Below, piece after piece: positions 16,624-24,526 of a DNA stretch of 43,657 nucleotides. The notes beneath the pieces are model-generated. The model did no database searches, was not told the DNA's origin, and saw only the letters and a program-made list of their open reading frames with translations. The DNA lies in assembly GCA_903845215.1 (NCBI GenBank), contig CAIMWI010000049.1, positions 1 to 43,657 on the forward strand. Direction: 5' to 3'. How positions within the stretch are numbered: position 1 is the first letter of the stretch; each line of letters starts with the position of its first letter. This DNA comes from an uncultured Rhodobacterales bacterium (lineage in GTDB: Bacteria > Pseudomonadota > Alphaproteobacteria > Rhodobacterales > Rhodobacteraceae). The position numbers and the translations under genes are program-made.

Positions 16624-16756
16624 CGTGTCCTCAATCGGCCCATCGGGTGCGGGTCACCGGCTTGGCACGGGGCCTTGGTGTAAGGACCACGGGGGGGCAG
16701 ACACAGGTTTAGCTTTTTCGGTGACGCCTGGGTGAACTGCGGACCCTTGGGCAAGG

Positions 16757-17344
16757 TTAGCCTTGGGGCCTGCCTGTCGCAAGGGCTGCGATGCGCGGAT
16801 GAGCGGGACAGGTGACGAGGTGATCGTTCACCAGACCGCAGGCCTGCATGAAGGCGTAAACGATGGTTGGGCCGACGAAGGTAAACCCCGATTGGCGCAG
16901 CATCTTGGACATGGCCTGCGAGACGGGGGTTTGGGTGGGGATTTGAGCGGGCGAGGTGGGGGCGTTTTGCAGCGGCGTGCCGCCGACGAAATCCCACAGC
17001 TGCGCTGCGAAATCGCGCTTTTCTTGCAGGGCAAGATAAGCGCGGGCGTTTTTAACCGTGGCCTCGATCTTGCCCCTGTGGCGGATGATGCCGGGGTTGG
17101 CGAGGGCTGTGGCCACCTGCCCATCGCCCCAGCGGGCCACAGACTGCGGATCAAACCCGTCAAAAGCAGCGCGGAATGCCTCGCGCTTTTTCAAAATGGT
17201 GATCCACGACAGCCCCGCCTGAAAGCCATCCAGCACCAGCTTTTCCCAAAGCGCGCGGCTGTCCCATTCAGGCACGCCCCATTCGTGGTCGTGATAGGCC
17301 ACATAAAGCGGGTCTTGGCCACACCAAGGGCAGCGGTCGGACAT
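16757..17344 (-). CDS. tag: DNA-3-methyladenine glycosylase I
   Basis: A 195-residue base-excision-repair glycosylase that removes 3-methyladenine from alkylated DNA. Zinc ligands line up with those of E. coli Tag: Cys5 (RCPWCG), His18 (YHDHEWG), His175 and Cys179 (DHLVTCPAH). The segments YHDHEWGVP, FQAGLSWITILKKREAFR and GFTFVGPTIVYAFMQACG are diagnostic. ATG 17344 follows a GGAGG site at about 7 bases; ATG 17356 adds four residues and overlaps that site. It appears monocistronic. Confidence 0.95.
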   Translation of the reverse strand: MSDRCPWCGQDPLYVAYHDHEWGVPEWDSRALWEKLVLDGFQAGLSWITILKKREAFRAAFDGFDPQSVARWGDGQVATALANPGIIRHRGKIEATVKNARAYLALQEKRDFAAQLWDFVGGTPLQNAPTSPAQIPTQTPVSQAMSKMLRQSGFTFVGPTIVYAFMQACGLVNDHLVTCPAHPRIAALATGRPQG

Positions 17345-17455
17345 GGGGGCCTCCATTTGTGTTGGATCAGGGTTTAGCCGCTGGTCGGGTGTTTGTCATG
17401 GGGGCCGTTTTGGCGCGAACTTGCCGCTGGCCTGCCCCAAAGGGTCGCCCAGATG

Positions 17456-17508
17456 CTTGGCAAGTTGCCAAGGCCGCTATTCCGGTCTAGGGGATGCTGA
17501 AAAGCAGC
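17456..17508 (+). promoter_or_regulatory. Palindromic operator candidates upstream of phaA
   Basis: The 207-base intergenic region before phaA holds a perfect 17-base odd palindrome CTTGGCAAGTTGCCAAG (17456-17472). A second dyad, TGCTGAAAAGCA (17495-17506), lies 44 bases from the start codon. TGC/GCA half-sites are what I recall for PhaR-type regulators in Rhodobacter and Paracoccus. Binding is inferred, not shown. Confidence 0.4.
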
Positions 17509-17551
17509 GAGAGGGTCTGGCTGCACGGTATTTCTGAAAGGGCAAGCCAAT

Positions 17552-18727
17552 ATGACCAATGTCGTGATCGTTTCGGCGGCGCGGACCGCTGTGGGCAGCT
17601 TTAACGGGGCGTTTGCCGCAACGCCGGCGCATGATCTTGGCGCTGCCGTGATCGAGGCGGTCGTGGCACGCGCAGGCATCGACAAGGCCGAGGTCAGCGA
17701 GACGATCTTGGGGCAGGTCTTAACCGCAGGCCAAGGCCAAAACCCCGCCCGCCAAGCCGCGATCAAGGCCGGTCTGGCCAAAGAGGCCAGCGCTTGGGGG
17801 TTGAACCAAGTCTGCGGGTCGGGTCTGCGGGCTGTGGCTTTGGGCGCGATGCATGTGCAGTTGGGCGATGCGGCGATTGTCGTGGCCGGCGGTCAGGAAA
17901 GCATGAGCCTGTCGCCCCATGTCGCCCATATGCGGGCGGGCACCAAGATGGGCGATATGGCGTTCATCGACTCGATGATCCGCGACGGGCTGTGGGATGC
18001 GTTCAACGGCTATCACATGGGCCAGACGGCCGAGAACGTGGCCAACCAGTGGCAGATCAGCCGCGAGATGCAGGACGCTTTCGCGCTGGCAAGCCAAAAC
18101 AAGGCCGAAGCTGCGCAAAAGGCGGGCAAGTTCAAGGACGAGATCATTCCCTTCGTCATCAAAACCCGCAAGGGTGATATCGTCGTGGATGCTGACGAGT
18201 ATATCCGCCACGGGGCCACGCTGGAATCGATGCAAAAACTGCGCCCTGCCTTCACCAAGGACGGGTCTGTGACGGCGGCCAATGCCTCGGGTCTGAACGA
18301 CGGCGCGGCGGCGGTGTTGCTGATGTCTGAGGCGGATGCCGCCAAGCGCGGCCTAAAGGTTCTGGCGCGGATTGCGTCTTATGCCACGGCGGGTTTGGAT
18401 CCGTCGATCATGGGTGTGGGGCCGATCTATGCCAGCCGCAAAGCCTTGGACAAAGCGGGCTGGAAGGTCGCCGATCTGGATTTGGTCGAGGCGAACGAGG
18501 CTTTTGCCGCCCAAGCTTGTGCCGTCAACAAAGATATGGGCTGGGATCCGGCGATTGTGAACGTCAACGGCGGGGCGATTGCGATTGGCCACCCGATTGG
18601 CGCGTCGGGCGCGCGGATATTGAACACGCTGATCCATGAAATGGGCCGCAGTGGGGCCAAGAATGGTCTGGCAACCCTGTGCATCGGTGGGGGCATGGGC
18701 GTAGCCATGTGTCTGGAACGCGCCTAA
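17552..18727 (+). CDS. phaA: Acetyl-CoA C-acetyltransferase (beta-ketothiolase)
   Basis: A 391-residue thiolase joining two acetyl-CoA to acetoacetyl-CoA, the first step of polyhydroxybutyrate synthesis and the entry to the ethylmalonyl-CoA pathway. Catalytic residues are Cys88 (NQVCGSG), His347 (GHPIGASG) and Cys377 (LCIGGGMG), at the positions usual for biosynthetic thiolases. The start [20 protein letters not shown] follows GAAAGGGC. phaB follows 101 bases later behind a hairpin. No phaC is present in the window. Confidence 0.96.
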   Translation: MTNVVIVSAARTAVGSFNGAFAATPAHDLGAAVIEAVVARAGIDKAEVSETILGQVLTAGQGQNPARQAAIKAGLAKEASAWGLNQVCGSGLRAVALGAMHVQLGDAAIVVAGGQESMSLSPHVAHMRAGTKMGDMAFIDSMIRDGLWDAFNGYHMGQTAENVANQWQISREMQDAFALASQNKAEAAQKAGKFKDEIIPFVIKTRKGDIVVDADEYIRHGATLESMQKLRPAFTKDGSVTAANASGLNDGAAAVLLMSEADAAKRGLKVLARIASYATAGLDPSIMGVGPIYASRKALDKAGWKVADLDLVEANEAFAAQACAVNKDMGWDPAIVNVNGGAIAIGHPIGASGARILNTLIHEMGRSGAKNGLATLCIGGGMGVAMCLERA

Positions 18728-18756
18728 GCTTTGCGGCCCTTTGCGCTTGAGAAATT

Positions 18757-18791
18757 CGCCGCGCAATAATCTTGCGCGGCGTTCGTATTTT
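18757..18791 (+). terminator. Hairpin between phaA and phaB
   Basis: Perfect 10-base arms CGCCGCGCAA and TTGCGCGGCG with loop TAATC, followed by TTCGTATTTTT. It looks like an intrinsic terminator, perhaps leaky, that sets phaA and phaB levels apart. phaB starts 38 bases after the T-run. Confidence 0.8.
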
Positions 18792-18828
18792 TAGTAACAG
18801 AATTCCAACGAGAGTGGAGGAGGACAGA

Positions 18829-19554
18829 ATGTCGAAAGTGGCTTTGGTGACCGGCGGGTCGCGCGGGATCGGGGCGGCCATCTCGGTTGCGCTGAAGGCG
18901 GCGGGTTATACGGTGGCGGCAAACTATGCCGGAAATGATGCAGCGGCGGCGGCTTTCACGGCGGAAACGGGCATCAAGACCTATAAATGGTCGGTCGCCG
19001 ATTATGACGCCTGCAAAGCGGGCATCGCGCAGGTCGAGGCAGATTTGGGCCCCGTGGCCGTTTTGGTCAACAATGCCGGCATCACCCGCGATTCGATGTT
19101 TCATAAAATGACGCCCGAATCGTGGAAAGAGGTGATCGACACCAACCTGTCGGGCCTGTTCAACATGACCCATCCGTTGTGGAACGGCATGCGCGACCGC
19201 AAGTTTGGCCGTGTCATCAACATCTCGTCGATCAACGGGCAAAAGGGGCAGGCGGGGCAGGTCAATTACTCGGCTGCGAAGTCGGGGGATCTGGGCTTTA
19301 CCAAGGCGCTGGCCGCCGAGGGCGCGCGGGCGGGCATTACGGTCAACGCTGTTTGCCCGGGCTATATCGCGACAGATATGGTCAAGGCGATTGACGAAAA
19401 AGTGCTGAACGAGCGGATCATTCCCTTGATACCCGTGGGCCGCTTGGGCGAGCCGGAAGAAATAGCGCGGGTTGTGGTGTTTCTTGCGTCGGATGATGCG
19501 GGCTTTATCACGGGGTCGACCATCTCGGCCAATGGCGGGCAGTTCGTCGTTTAA
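18829..19554 (+). CDS. phaB: Acetoacetyl-CoA reductase
   Basis: A 241-residue NADPH-dependent short-chain dehydrogenase that reduces acetoacetyl-CoA to (R)-3-hydroxybutyryl-CoA. The cofactor motif TGGSRGIG is at 8-15, NNAG at 81-84, and the catalytic Ser134, Tyr147 and Lys151 are in INISSING and VNYSAAKSG. The C-terminal PVGRLGEPEEIA and SANGGQFVV are typical of PhaB. A very strong GGAGGAGG site lies before ATG 18829; the frame opens at 18772, but the added residues come from the hairpin. It acts after PhaA. Confidence 0.96.
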   Translation: MSKVALVTGGSRGIGAAISVALKAAGYTVAANYAGNDAAAAAFTAETGIKTYKWSVADYDACKAGIAQVEADLGPVAVLVNNAGITRDSMFHKMTPESWKEVIDTNLSGLFNMTHPLWNGMRDRKFGRVINISSINGQKGQAGQVNYSAAKSGDLGFTKALAAEGARAGITVNAVCPGYIATDMVKAIDEKVLNERIIPLIPVGRLGEPEEIARVVVFLASDDAGFITGSTISANGGQFVV

Positions 19555-19580
19555 GGCTTGGCTGACGCACGATCTTGGGG

Positions 19581-19610
19581 GGCCTGCCGGATGCGGCGGG
19601 CCTTTTCCTT
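19581..19610 (+). terminator. Terminator after phaB
   Basis: Nine-base arms GGCCTGCCG and CGGCGGGCC with one G-T pair, loop GATG, then TTTTCCTTTT. It closes the pha genes. Confidence 0.75.
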
Positions 19611-19649
19611 TTGCAGCCGCCCTGCTAGGCCAAGCCAAAAGGGGGCCAC

Positions 19650-20522
19650 ATGCCACGCAACCGCGCCACGATCATCGGAGCTTCGGCCATTTTGATGTGG
19701 TCGCTTCTGGCGGCTTTGACCATCGGCACCGCCCCCGTTCCGCCTTTGCTGCTGAACGCCTTGTGCTTTGCGATGGGCGGGGTGTTGGGGCTGATCTGGA
19801 CGGGCTTTGGGCGCGGTTTTGGCGTGCTGCGCGGGATCAGTTGGAAGGTCTATGCCTTTGGCACCTTGGGGCTTTTTGGCTTTCATCTGCTGTTTTTTAC
19901 AGCCTTTCGTCTGGCCCCTTACGCCCAAACCGGCCTGATCGCCTATCTTTGGCCTTTGTTCATTGTGCTGCTGTCGGGCCTGCTGCCGGGAGAAAAGCTG
20001 CGGGCCTTGCATCTGATCGGGGCGGCTTTGGCTTTTGGCGGGGCGGCGGTGATTGTGCTGGGCGGGGGTATGGGCGGCGGGCCGGGGGCTGCGGCGGGGT
20101 TGGCGCTGGCCTTTGCTTGTGCGCTGACCTGGGCTATCTATTCCGTGCTGTCGCGCTGGATGGGCGATGTCCCGACCGAGGCGGTGACGGTCTTTTGCTT
20201 GGCCACCGCCGCGCTGTCGGCCCTGACCCATCTTGGGTTTGAGCAAACCTTGTGGCCTACGGGCCTGACCGGCTGGGCCAGCGTGGCGCTGCTGGGGTTG
20301 GGGCCGGTGGGGTTGGCGTTTTTCACATGGGATATCGGCATGAAGCGCGGCGATATCCAGATGTTAGGCACGCTGTCTTATGCAGCACCTTTGCTGTCAA
20401 CGCTGGTGCTGATCGTAACAGGCCAAGCGAAAGCAAGCCCCCTGCTGGCCGTTGCGGCCCTTGCCATCACCGGCGGGGCGGCCCTAGCCGCCCGCGCCAG
20501 CCGTAAAGCCGTTATTGCGTAA
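19650..20522 (+). CDS. DMT superfamily (EamA-type) transporter
   Basis: A 290-residue inner-membrane protein with about ten hydrophobic helices in two five-helix EamA repeats, the usual size for drug/metabolite exporters. Features include the first helix ILMWSLLAALTIG and an AYLWPLFIVLLSGLLPGE segment (about 97-114) reminiscent of YddG-like amino-acid exporters, but I cannot assign a substrate. A GGGGG site precedes ATG 19650. Its 3' end overlaps the convergent YdcH-like gene by 11 bases. It follows the phaB terminator, so it is probably an independent unit. Confidence 0.87.
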   Translation: MPRNRATIIGASAILMWSLLAALTIGTAPVPPLLLNALCFAMGGVLGLIWTGFGRGFGVLRGISWKVYAFGTLGLFGFHLLFFTAFRLAPYAQTGLIAYLWPLFIVLLSGLLPGEKLRALHLIGAALAFGGAAVIVLGGGMGGGPGAAAGLALAFACALTWAIYSVLSRWMGDVPTEAVTVFCLATAALSALTHLGFEQTLWPTGLTGWASVALLGLGPVGLAFFTWDIGMKRGDIQMLGTLSYAAPLLSTLVLIVTGQAKASPLLAVAALAITGGAALAARASRKAVIA

Positions 20523-20676
20523 GGCGGGCGATTTCTTCTTTCAGGCGCAGCTTTTGCTTTTTCAGAGCGGCTATTTCCAGATCGTCGGCGGCAGGTTGGC
20601 GCTGGGCCAATTCGACCGCGGCAGAGAGGTGTTCGTGCTTCCGCTGTAAGGCGGTGACGTGCGAAGAGATGCTCAT
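20512..20676 (-). CDS. YdcH family (DUF465) small coiled-coil protein
   Basis: A 54-residue protein: MSISSHVTALQRKHEHLSAA, then a charged helix ending LKKQKLRLKEEIARLTQ. The pattern (short N-terminal helix, LxxxHxxL, then KKxKLxLKEEIxRL) is that of DUF465/YdcH, widespread small alphaproteobacterial proteins of unknown function predicted to form antiparallel coiled coils. A GAGGGT site precedes the ATG. Its stop codon region overlaps the last codons of the convergent DMT gene, a tail-to-tail overlap of 11 bases. It is easily missed because of its size. Confidence 0.88.
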   Translation of the reverse strand: MSISSHVTALQRKHEHLSAAVELAQRQPAADDLEIAALKKQKLRLKEEIARLTQ

Positions 20677-20776
20677 CTTAACCCTCAATTGACAGTTTCT
20701 AGGAATTCCAGTGGATCACGAATTTCCGCGCCTGTCATCAAATCTTCACAGACCGTTTCGCGGCATTTTAGGCAAA

Positions 20777-21529
20777 TCAGCCAAATTCAGCCGACAAGTC
20801 GGCGCCTTGCCGCAGGATGGCATTGGCGCGTGGCGTATAGCTTTCGCGGTCGCCGTCATGCACAGCCCCTTGATGCGTGACCAACGGGGCCAGCAACCGA
20901 AACGCGCCCCGCCCACCTTTGCGTGCCCGCAAGATCACACGCAGCGCTGGCCGCCCGTCACGCGCGGCCAAGGGCAAAACCACGGCAGAGCCGAGACGGG
21001 GGGCAAGGGATGACAGAACCTCTGGCAGGCCATCGGTGCCAAAGATCATCGTCAGCCAGCCCCCCGGATTCAACCGTTTGGACGCCGCAGCGACCCAGTC
21101 GGCCAAAGGCAGTTCGGCGCGCAAGGCCGTATCGCGCCCCGCGATGGGCGAGGGCGAGCCTGCGCGCGCATACCATGGCGGGTTAGCGATCACATGGTCA
21201 AACCCCACCCGCAAAGCGGCGGGCATGTCGGTGAGATCGCCCGTCACCACCTTCAAAGCCACGCCATTCTCGGCCGCATTACGCCGCGCCAAGGCGGCGT
21301 AATCTTCTTGCAGTTCCAAACCCGTTTGCACCAAACCCGCGACACGGCTTGCCAAACACAAGCTCGCCGCCCCCACGCCACAGCCCAGATCCAGCACGCT
21401 TTGCCCAGCACTTGCCGGACAGGCCGCCGCCAACAGCACCGCATCGGTGGCGGCGCGGTAGCCCGCTTTCGGCTGCCACAGGTGCAGCTTGCCGCATAAA
21501 AAGGCGTCGTGGGTGACTTCGTCCGTCAT
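20777..21529 (-). CDS. tRNA1(Val) (adenine37-N6)-methyltransferase-like protein (TrmN6 family)
   Basis: A 250-residue SAM-dependent N6-adenine methyltransferase. The SAM motif DLGCGVGAASL (47-57) and the catalytic NPPW (116-119) with upstream VIA define the family; the N-terminus GKLHLWQPKAGYRAATDAVLLAA fits TrmN6-like enzymes that modify A37 of tRNA1(Val). Release-factor glutamine methyltransferase is an alternative, but the NPPW position and C-terminus fit less well. ATG 21529 overlaps the stop of the DUF2007 gene as ATGA, indicating coupled translation. Confidence 0.85.
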   Translation of the reverse strand: MTDEVTHDAFLCGKLHLWQPKAGYRAATDAVLLAAACPASAGQSVLDLGCGVGAASLCLASRVAGLVQTGLELQEDYAALARRNAAENGVALKVVTGDLTDMPAALRVGFDHVIANPPWYARAGSPSPIAGRDTALRAELPLADWVAAASKRLNPGGWLTMIFGTDGLPEVLSSLAPRLGSAVVLPLAARDGRPALRVILRARKGGRGAFRLLAPLVTHQGAVHDGDRESYTPRANAILRQGADLSAEFG

Positions 21530-21750
21530 ACTGGCAGGCAATCGGGCGGGAAATCATTGTCGATCAAAACCGACCGCGCCATAAAGTGATCCCCATCTGC
21601 CACCATCAGGCGGCGGGGTAACAGAAAGCTTGACCCACCCAAGATGCTCATGTGGACGTCCATTTCAAAGGCGGCTATACCCTCGCCCGAAAGCAAGGCT
21701 TGGGCGAAGGCCATCAAGGTCGGGTCGGTGGTGCGAAGCAATAAGCGCAT
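21526..21750 (-). CDS. DUF2007 protein
   Basis: A 74-residue protein matching DUF2007 (PF09413), a small alpha/beta domain sometimes called a putative signal-transducing domain: start MRLLLRTTDPTLMAFAQALL, then VHMSILGGSSFLLPRRLMVAD. Its function is unknown. It is cotranscribed with, and overlaps by 4 bases (ATGA), the methyltransferase, and is divergent from the polyprenyl synthase 51 bases away. I find no strong ribosome-binding site. Confidence 0.85.
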   Translation of the reverse strand: MRLLLRTTDPTLMAFAQALLSGEGIAAFEMDVHMSILGGSSFLLPRRLMVADGDHFMARSVLIDNDFPPDCLPV

Positions 21751-21801
21751 CGGTCTGATGTAAGGTGCGATAAGCCCCATGTCGAGACGCAGGAATTTGC
21801 A

Positions 21802-22809
21802 ATGCACCTAGCCAGCCCCCCTATGGATGCCAAGCCGCAAGACACGCTGGCCTTGGCTTTGGCCAGCGACATGGCGGCGGTGAATGTGCTGATCCGCGCG
21901 CGCATGGCCTCGCGCCACGCGCCGCGCATTCCCGAAGTGACCGCCCATCTGGTCGAGGCGGGGGGCAAACGGTTGCGGCCTTTGCTGACCTTGGCCGCAG
22001 CGCGGATTTGCGGATATGAGGGGCAGCATCATATCAAACTGGCCGCCACGGTGGAGTTTATCCACACAGCCACGCTTTTGCACGACGATGTGGTCGATGA
22101 AAGCAGCCAAAGGCGGGGGCGGCCCACAGCGAACCTGCTGTGGGATAACAAATCCTCGGTGCTGGTCGGCGACTATCTGTTCTCGCGCAGTTTTCAATTG
22201 ATGGTGGAAACCGGGTCGCTGCGGGTGATGGATATTCTGGCCAATGCCAGCGCCACGATTGCCGAGGGCGAGGTGCTGCAATTGACCGCAGCACAGGATC
22301 TGAAAACCGACGAGGCGATCTATCTGCAAGTGGTGCGGGGCAAGACGGCGGCGTTGTTTTCGGCCGCAACCGAGGTGGGCGGGGTGAGTGCGGGTGTGCC
22401 CGAAGATCAGGTGCGCGCGCTGTTTGAATATGGCGATGCCTTGGGGATTGCCTTTCAGATTGCCGATGATCTGCTGGATTACGGCGGATCCTCGGCCCAG
22501 ATCGGCAAGAACACGGGCGATGATTTTCGCGAACGCAAAGTCACGCTGCCCGTCATCCGCGCTTATGCCGCCGCCGATGCCGAAGGCCGCGCTTTCTGGC
22601 AGCGGGTGATCGAAAAAGGCCAGCAGCAGGATGGTGATTTGGACCATGCCTTGGCCCTTTTGATCCAAACCGGGGCGCTTAATGCCGCGCGAGACGAGGC
22701 CTTTGCCTGGGCGCAAAAAGCCCGCTTGGCGCTTTCATCCCTGCCTGACCATCCGTTGCGCCAAACCCTGTCGGATTTAACCCACTATGTGGTCAGTCGC
22801 GTCAGCTAG
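21802..22809 (+). CDS. ispB: Long-chain polyprenyl diphosphate synthase (ubiquinone side chain)
   Basis: A 335-residue all-helical trans-prenyltransferase that builds the octa/decaprenyl tail of ubiquinone from isopentenyl and farnesyl diphosphates. The first aspartate-rich motif is LLHDDVVDE with Asp95, Asp96 and Asp99; the second is ADDLLDY with Asp222, Asp223 and Asp226. Other markers are GGKRLRPLL (54-62) and GNTGDDFRE-like segments after the second motif. In alphaproteobacteria the product is usually decaprenyl diphosphate. The start follows AGGAA at about 8 bases. The 3' end converges with the unknown membrane protein 7 bases away. Confidence 0.92.
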   Translation: MHLASPPMDAKPQDTLALALASDMAAVNVLIRARMASRHAPRIPEVTAHLVEAGGKRLRPLLTLAAARICGYEGQHHIKLAATVEFIHTATLLHDDVVDESSQRRGRPTANLLWDNKSSVLVGDYLFSRSFQLMVETGSLRVMDILANASATIAEGEVLQLTAAQDLKTDEAIYLQVVRGKTAALFSAATEVGGVSAGVPEDQVRALFEYGDALGIAFQIADDLLDYGGSSAQIGKNTGDDFRERKVTLPVIRAYAAADAEGRAFWQRVIEKGQQQDGDLDHALALLIQTGALNAARDEAFAWAQKARLALSSLPDHPLRQTLSDLTHYVVSRVS

Positions 22810-22816
22810 GGCCTGC

Positions 22817-23764
22817 CTAGTCAAAGGTGCCCGTCACCCGCCCAAACAGCATAAAGGCGCGGGCGGTGCGTGTGTCGGACAGGGCTGAGAGGTCTGCGTC
22901 AGTGGCGCGCGGTTCAAGGGCGATGATGGCCTTGTCAAAGCTGCGCAGAAAATGGTGTGCTGCATCGCGAAACACATCGTCGCCGCGCATCCGCGCCGCC
23001 GTCAGCGCAAGAGACGACCGATCGCGTACCCCGCCCAAGCCTGCAATGATCCCGCCCCGCTCACCAGCCGCAAACTTGCGCCAAAGTTCCGGTCTTGGGT
23101 GGTCGGCGGTCAAGGCATCTACATATATGCCGTCTTCCGCAAGAAGGTTCAGCACATCTTGCGCCGCACGGATCAGTTTGGCCAAGCCATGATCTGCCAG
23201 CGCCAAGCGCAGGGCGCGAAAGCCTTCGCTATCATCTGGCCCATCTGGAAAATGCAAGGCGCGCAGCACATCATCCACGGCAACGATCGCTGCCGGTTCA
23301 GACATCTGCGGGCCAAGCGCCAAACCCGGTTGGGCATCGCTTTCAAGGTTTTGGGCAGATAGGGCTAAGGGCTTTGGGCTTTGCGTTTGGGCAAAGGGCA
23401 CCCCACCTTCGGGGGCGACTTGGGCGATGGGGGTGGCGCCGGGGCGTGCAAGGGGCGCGCGCGATTGTGCCGCGCGCAGACCCTCGATGGTGTGTTGCAG
23501 GGCTGCCGCTTGGGCGTTCAGGCGGCGGATGGCCACAATTGAACCCATCACGACCCAAGCCAAAACCACAGGAAGTGCCGCCCCCAAAGCCCATATGCCC
23601 CAGCCCAAAGCGCCCTCGCTTCTCCAGCCGGCAAAGGCATAAAGGCCAAAAGCCCCAAGCCAGACGGCGCTAAAGGCAATCGCTGAAAGGCGCATAACAC
23701 CCTCGTGCACCGCATCCTCAGCCAAGGGCACGATGCCAGTCGATGTCGATGAATTTCGTGGCAT
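22817..23764 (-). CDS. Unknown membrane protein downstream of greA
   Basis: I do not recognise a named family. The 315-residue protein has two N-terminal transmembrane segments (about 24-42 and 50-73), a Pro/Ala-rich linker (about 95-160) and a soluble C-terminal domain (about 163-315) with LRALHFPDGPDDSEGFRAL, AEDGIYVDALTADHPRPELWRKFAAGERGG and TARMRGDDVFRDAAHHFLRSFDKA-like stretches. The aspartate/histidine-bearing segments are well formed and look conserved. It follows greA by 38 bases on the same strand, so both are probably cotranscribed. A GGGGG stretch lies upstream of ATG 23764. Confidence 0.7.
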   Translation of the reverse strand: MPRNSSTSTGIVPLAEDAVHEGVMRLSAIAFSAVWLGAFGLYAFAGWRSEGALGWGIWALGAALPVVLAWVVMGSIVAIRRLNAQAAALQHTIEGLRAAQSRAPLARPGATPIAQVAPEGGVPFAQTQSPKPLALSAQNLESDAQPGLALGPQMSEPAAIVAVDDVLRALHFPDGPDDSEGFRALRLALADHGLAKLIRAAQDVLNLLAEDGIYVDALTADHPRPELWRKFAAGERGGIIAGLGGVRDRSSLALTAARMRGDDVFRDAAHHFLRSFDKAIIALEPRATDADLSALSDTRTARAFMLFGRVTGTFD

Positions 23765-23802
23765 GGTGCCCCCGCCCTAAGCGCTTTGCGCAAAACGTTC
23801 GG

Positions 23803-24273
23803 TCAGATAAACCGGACGCTGATAATTTCGTAGCTTTTCTGCCCGCCGGGGGTGCGAACTTCAACCGTGTCGCCTTCATCTTTGCCGATCATGGCACGCG
23901 CAAGCGGCGAGCGGATGTTCAAAAGCCCACGCTCCAGATCGGCTTCGACCTCGCCCACGATCTGATAGGTTTTTTGCTCGCCACTGTCCTCGTCGGCCAC
24001 GACGACATGGGCGCCGAACTTAATCGAACCCGTGAATTTCGACGGATCAATCACCTCGGCCCGCGACAGCACCGCTTCGAGTTCTTTAACGCGGCCTTCG
24101 ATGAAACTCTGCTTTTCGCGGGCGGCGTGGTATTCTGCATTTTCGGACAGATCACCATGTTCGCGCGCCTCCGCAATGGCGCGGATCACGGCGGGGCGTT
24201 CCACCGACTTTAGCTGCTTCAATTCGTCATCCAGCAGGGTGAACCCTGCGCGCGTCAACGGAATCTTTTCCAT
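23803..24273 (-). CDS. greA: Transcription elongation factor GreA
   Basis: A 156-residue protein that rescues backtracked RNA polymerase by stimulating transcript cleavage. The N-terminal coiled coil MEKIPLTRAGF...LKQLKSVERPAVIRAIAEAREHGDLSENAEYHAAREKQ (acidic DLSENAEY tip) and the C-terminal SPLARAMIGKDEGDTVEVRTPGG are diagnostic. ATG 24273 follows GAGTGAGG; the upstream frame to 24447 crosses a strong leader hairpin and is not coding. The unknown membrane protein follows. A terminator-like hairpin at 24294-24326 lies in its leader. Confidence 0.97.
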   Translation of the reverse strand: MEKIPLTRAGFTLLDDELKQLKSVERPAVIRAIAEAREHGDLSENAEYHAAREKQSFIEGRVKELEAVLSRAEVIDPSKFTGSIKFGAHVVVADEDSGEQKTYQIVGEVEADLERGLLNIRSPLARAMIGKDEGDTVEVRTPGGQKSYEIISVRFI

Positions 24274-24293
24274 AGCCTCACTCTGCCAAACAA

Positions 24294-24326
24294 CAAGGTC
24301 ATGGCCCTTGGCGGACCATGACCTTG
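24294..24326 (-). promoter_or_regulatory. Terminator-like hairpin in the greA leader
   Basis: Perfect 11-base arms CAAGGTCATGG and CCATGACCTTG around an 11-base spacer. Read in the greA direction, the stem is followed by TTGTTTGG and then, 13 bases on, by the greA ribosome-binding site. It would pause or end transcription before greA, an attenuator-like position similar in concept to the E. coli greA leader that yields GraL RNAs. Confidence 0.55.
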
Positions 24327-24526
24327 CTTCCACCCCAGACAAAGCGCGGCGCGGCCCAAAATGCAAGGGGGAGGGTGCGAATAATCGCCCCATAGCCACC
24401 CTTGCGACCGAATCTTGCCGCCAAGGGGCTGGATTACAGCCTTTCATTGCGCCAAGTCTTTACGCTGACGTTGACGCTTGGCCGCAGTTGGGGCAAGGAC
24501 GGGCAAAGAATCTTGAGGGGATCAGC

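Noticed and set aside
18724..19656. 310-codon frame antisense to phaB
   Set aside because: Shadow of a strongly supported reductase gene; no domain is visible.
24032..24526. 165-residue N-terminal extension of ETF-QO
   Set aside because: It would run through greA and its leader; homologues begin near the ATG at 24527, which has a good ribosome-binding site.
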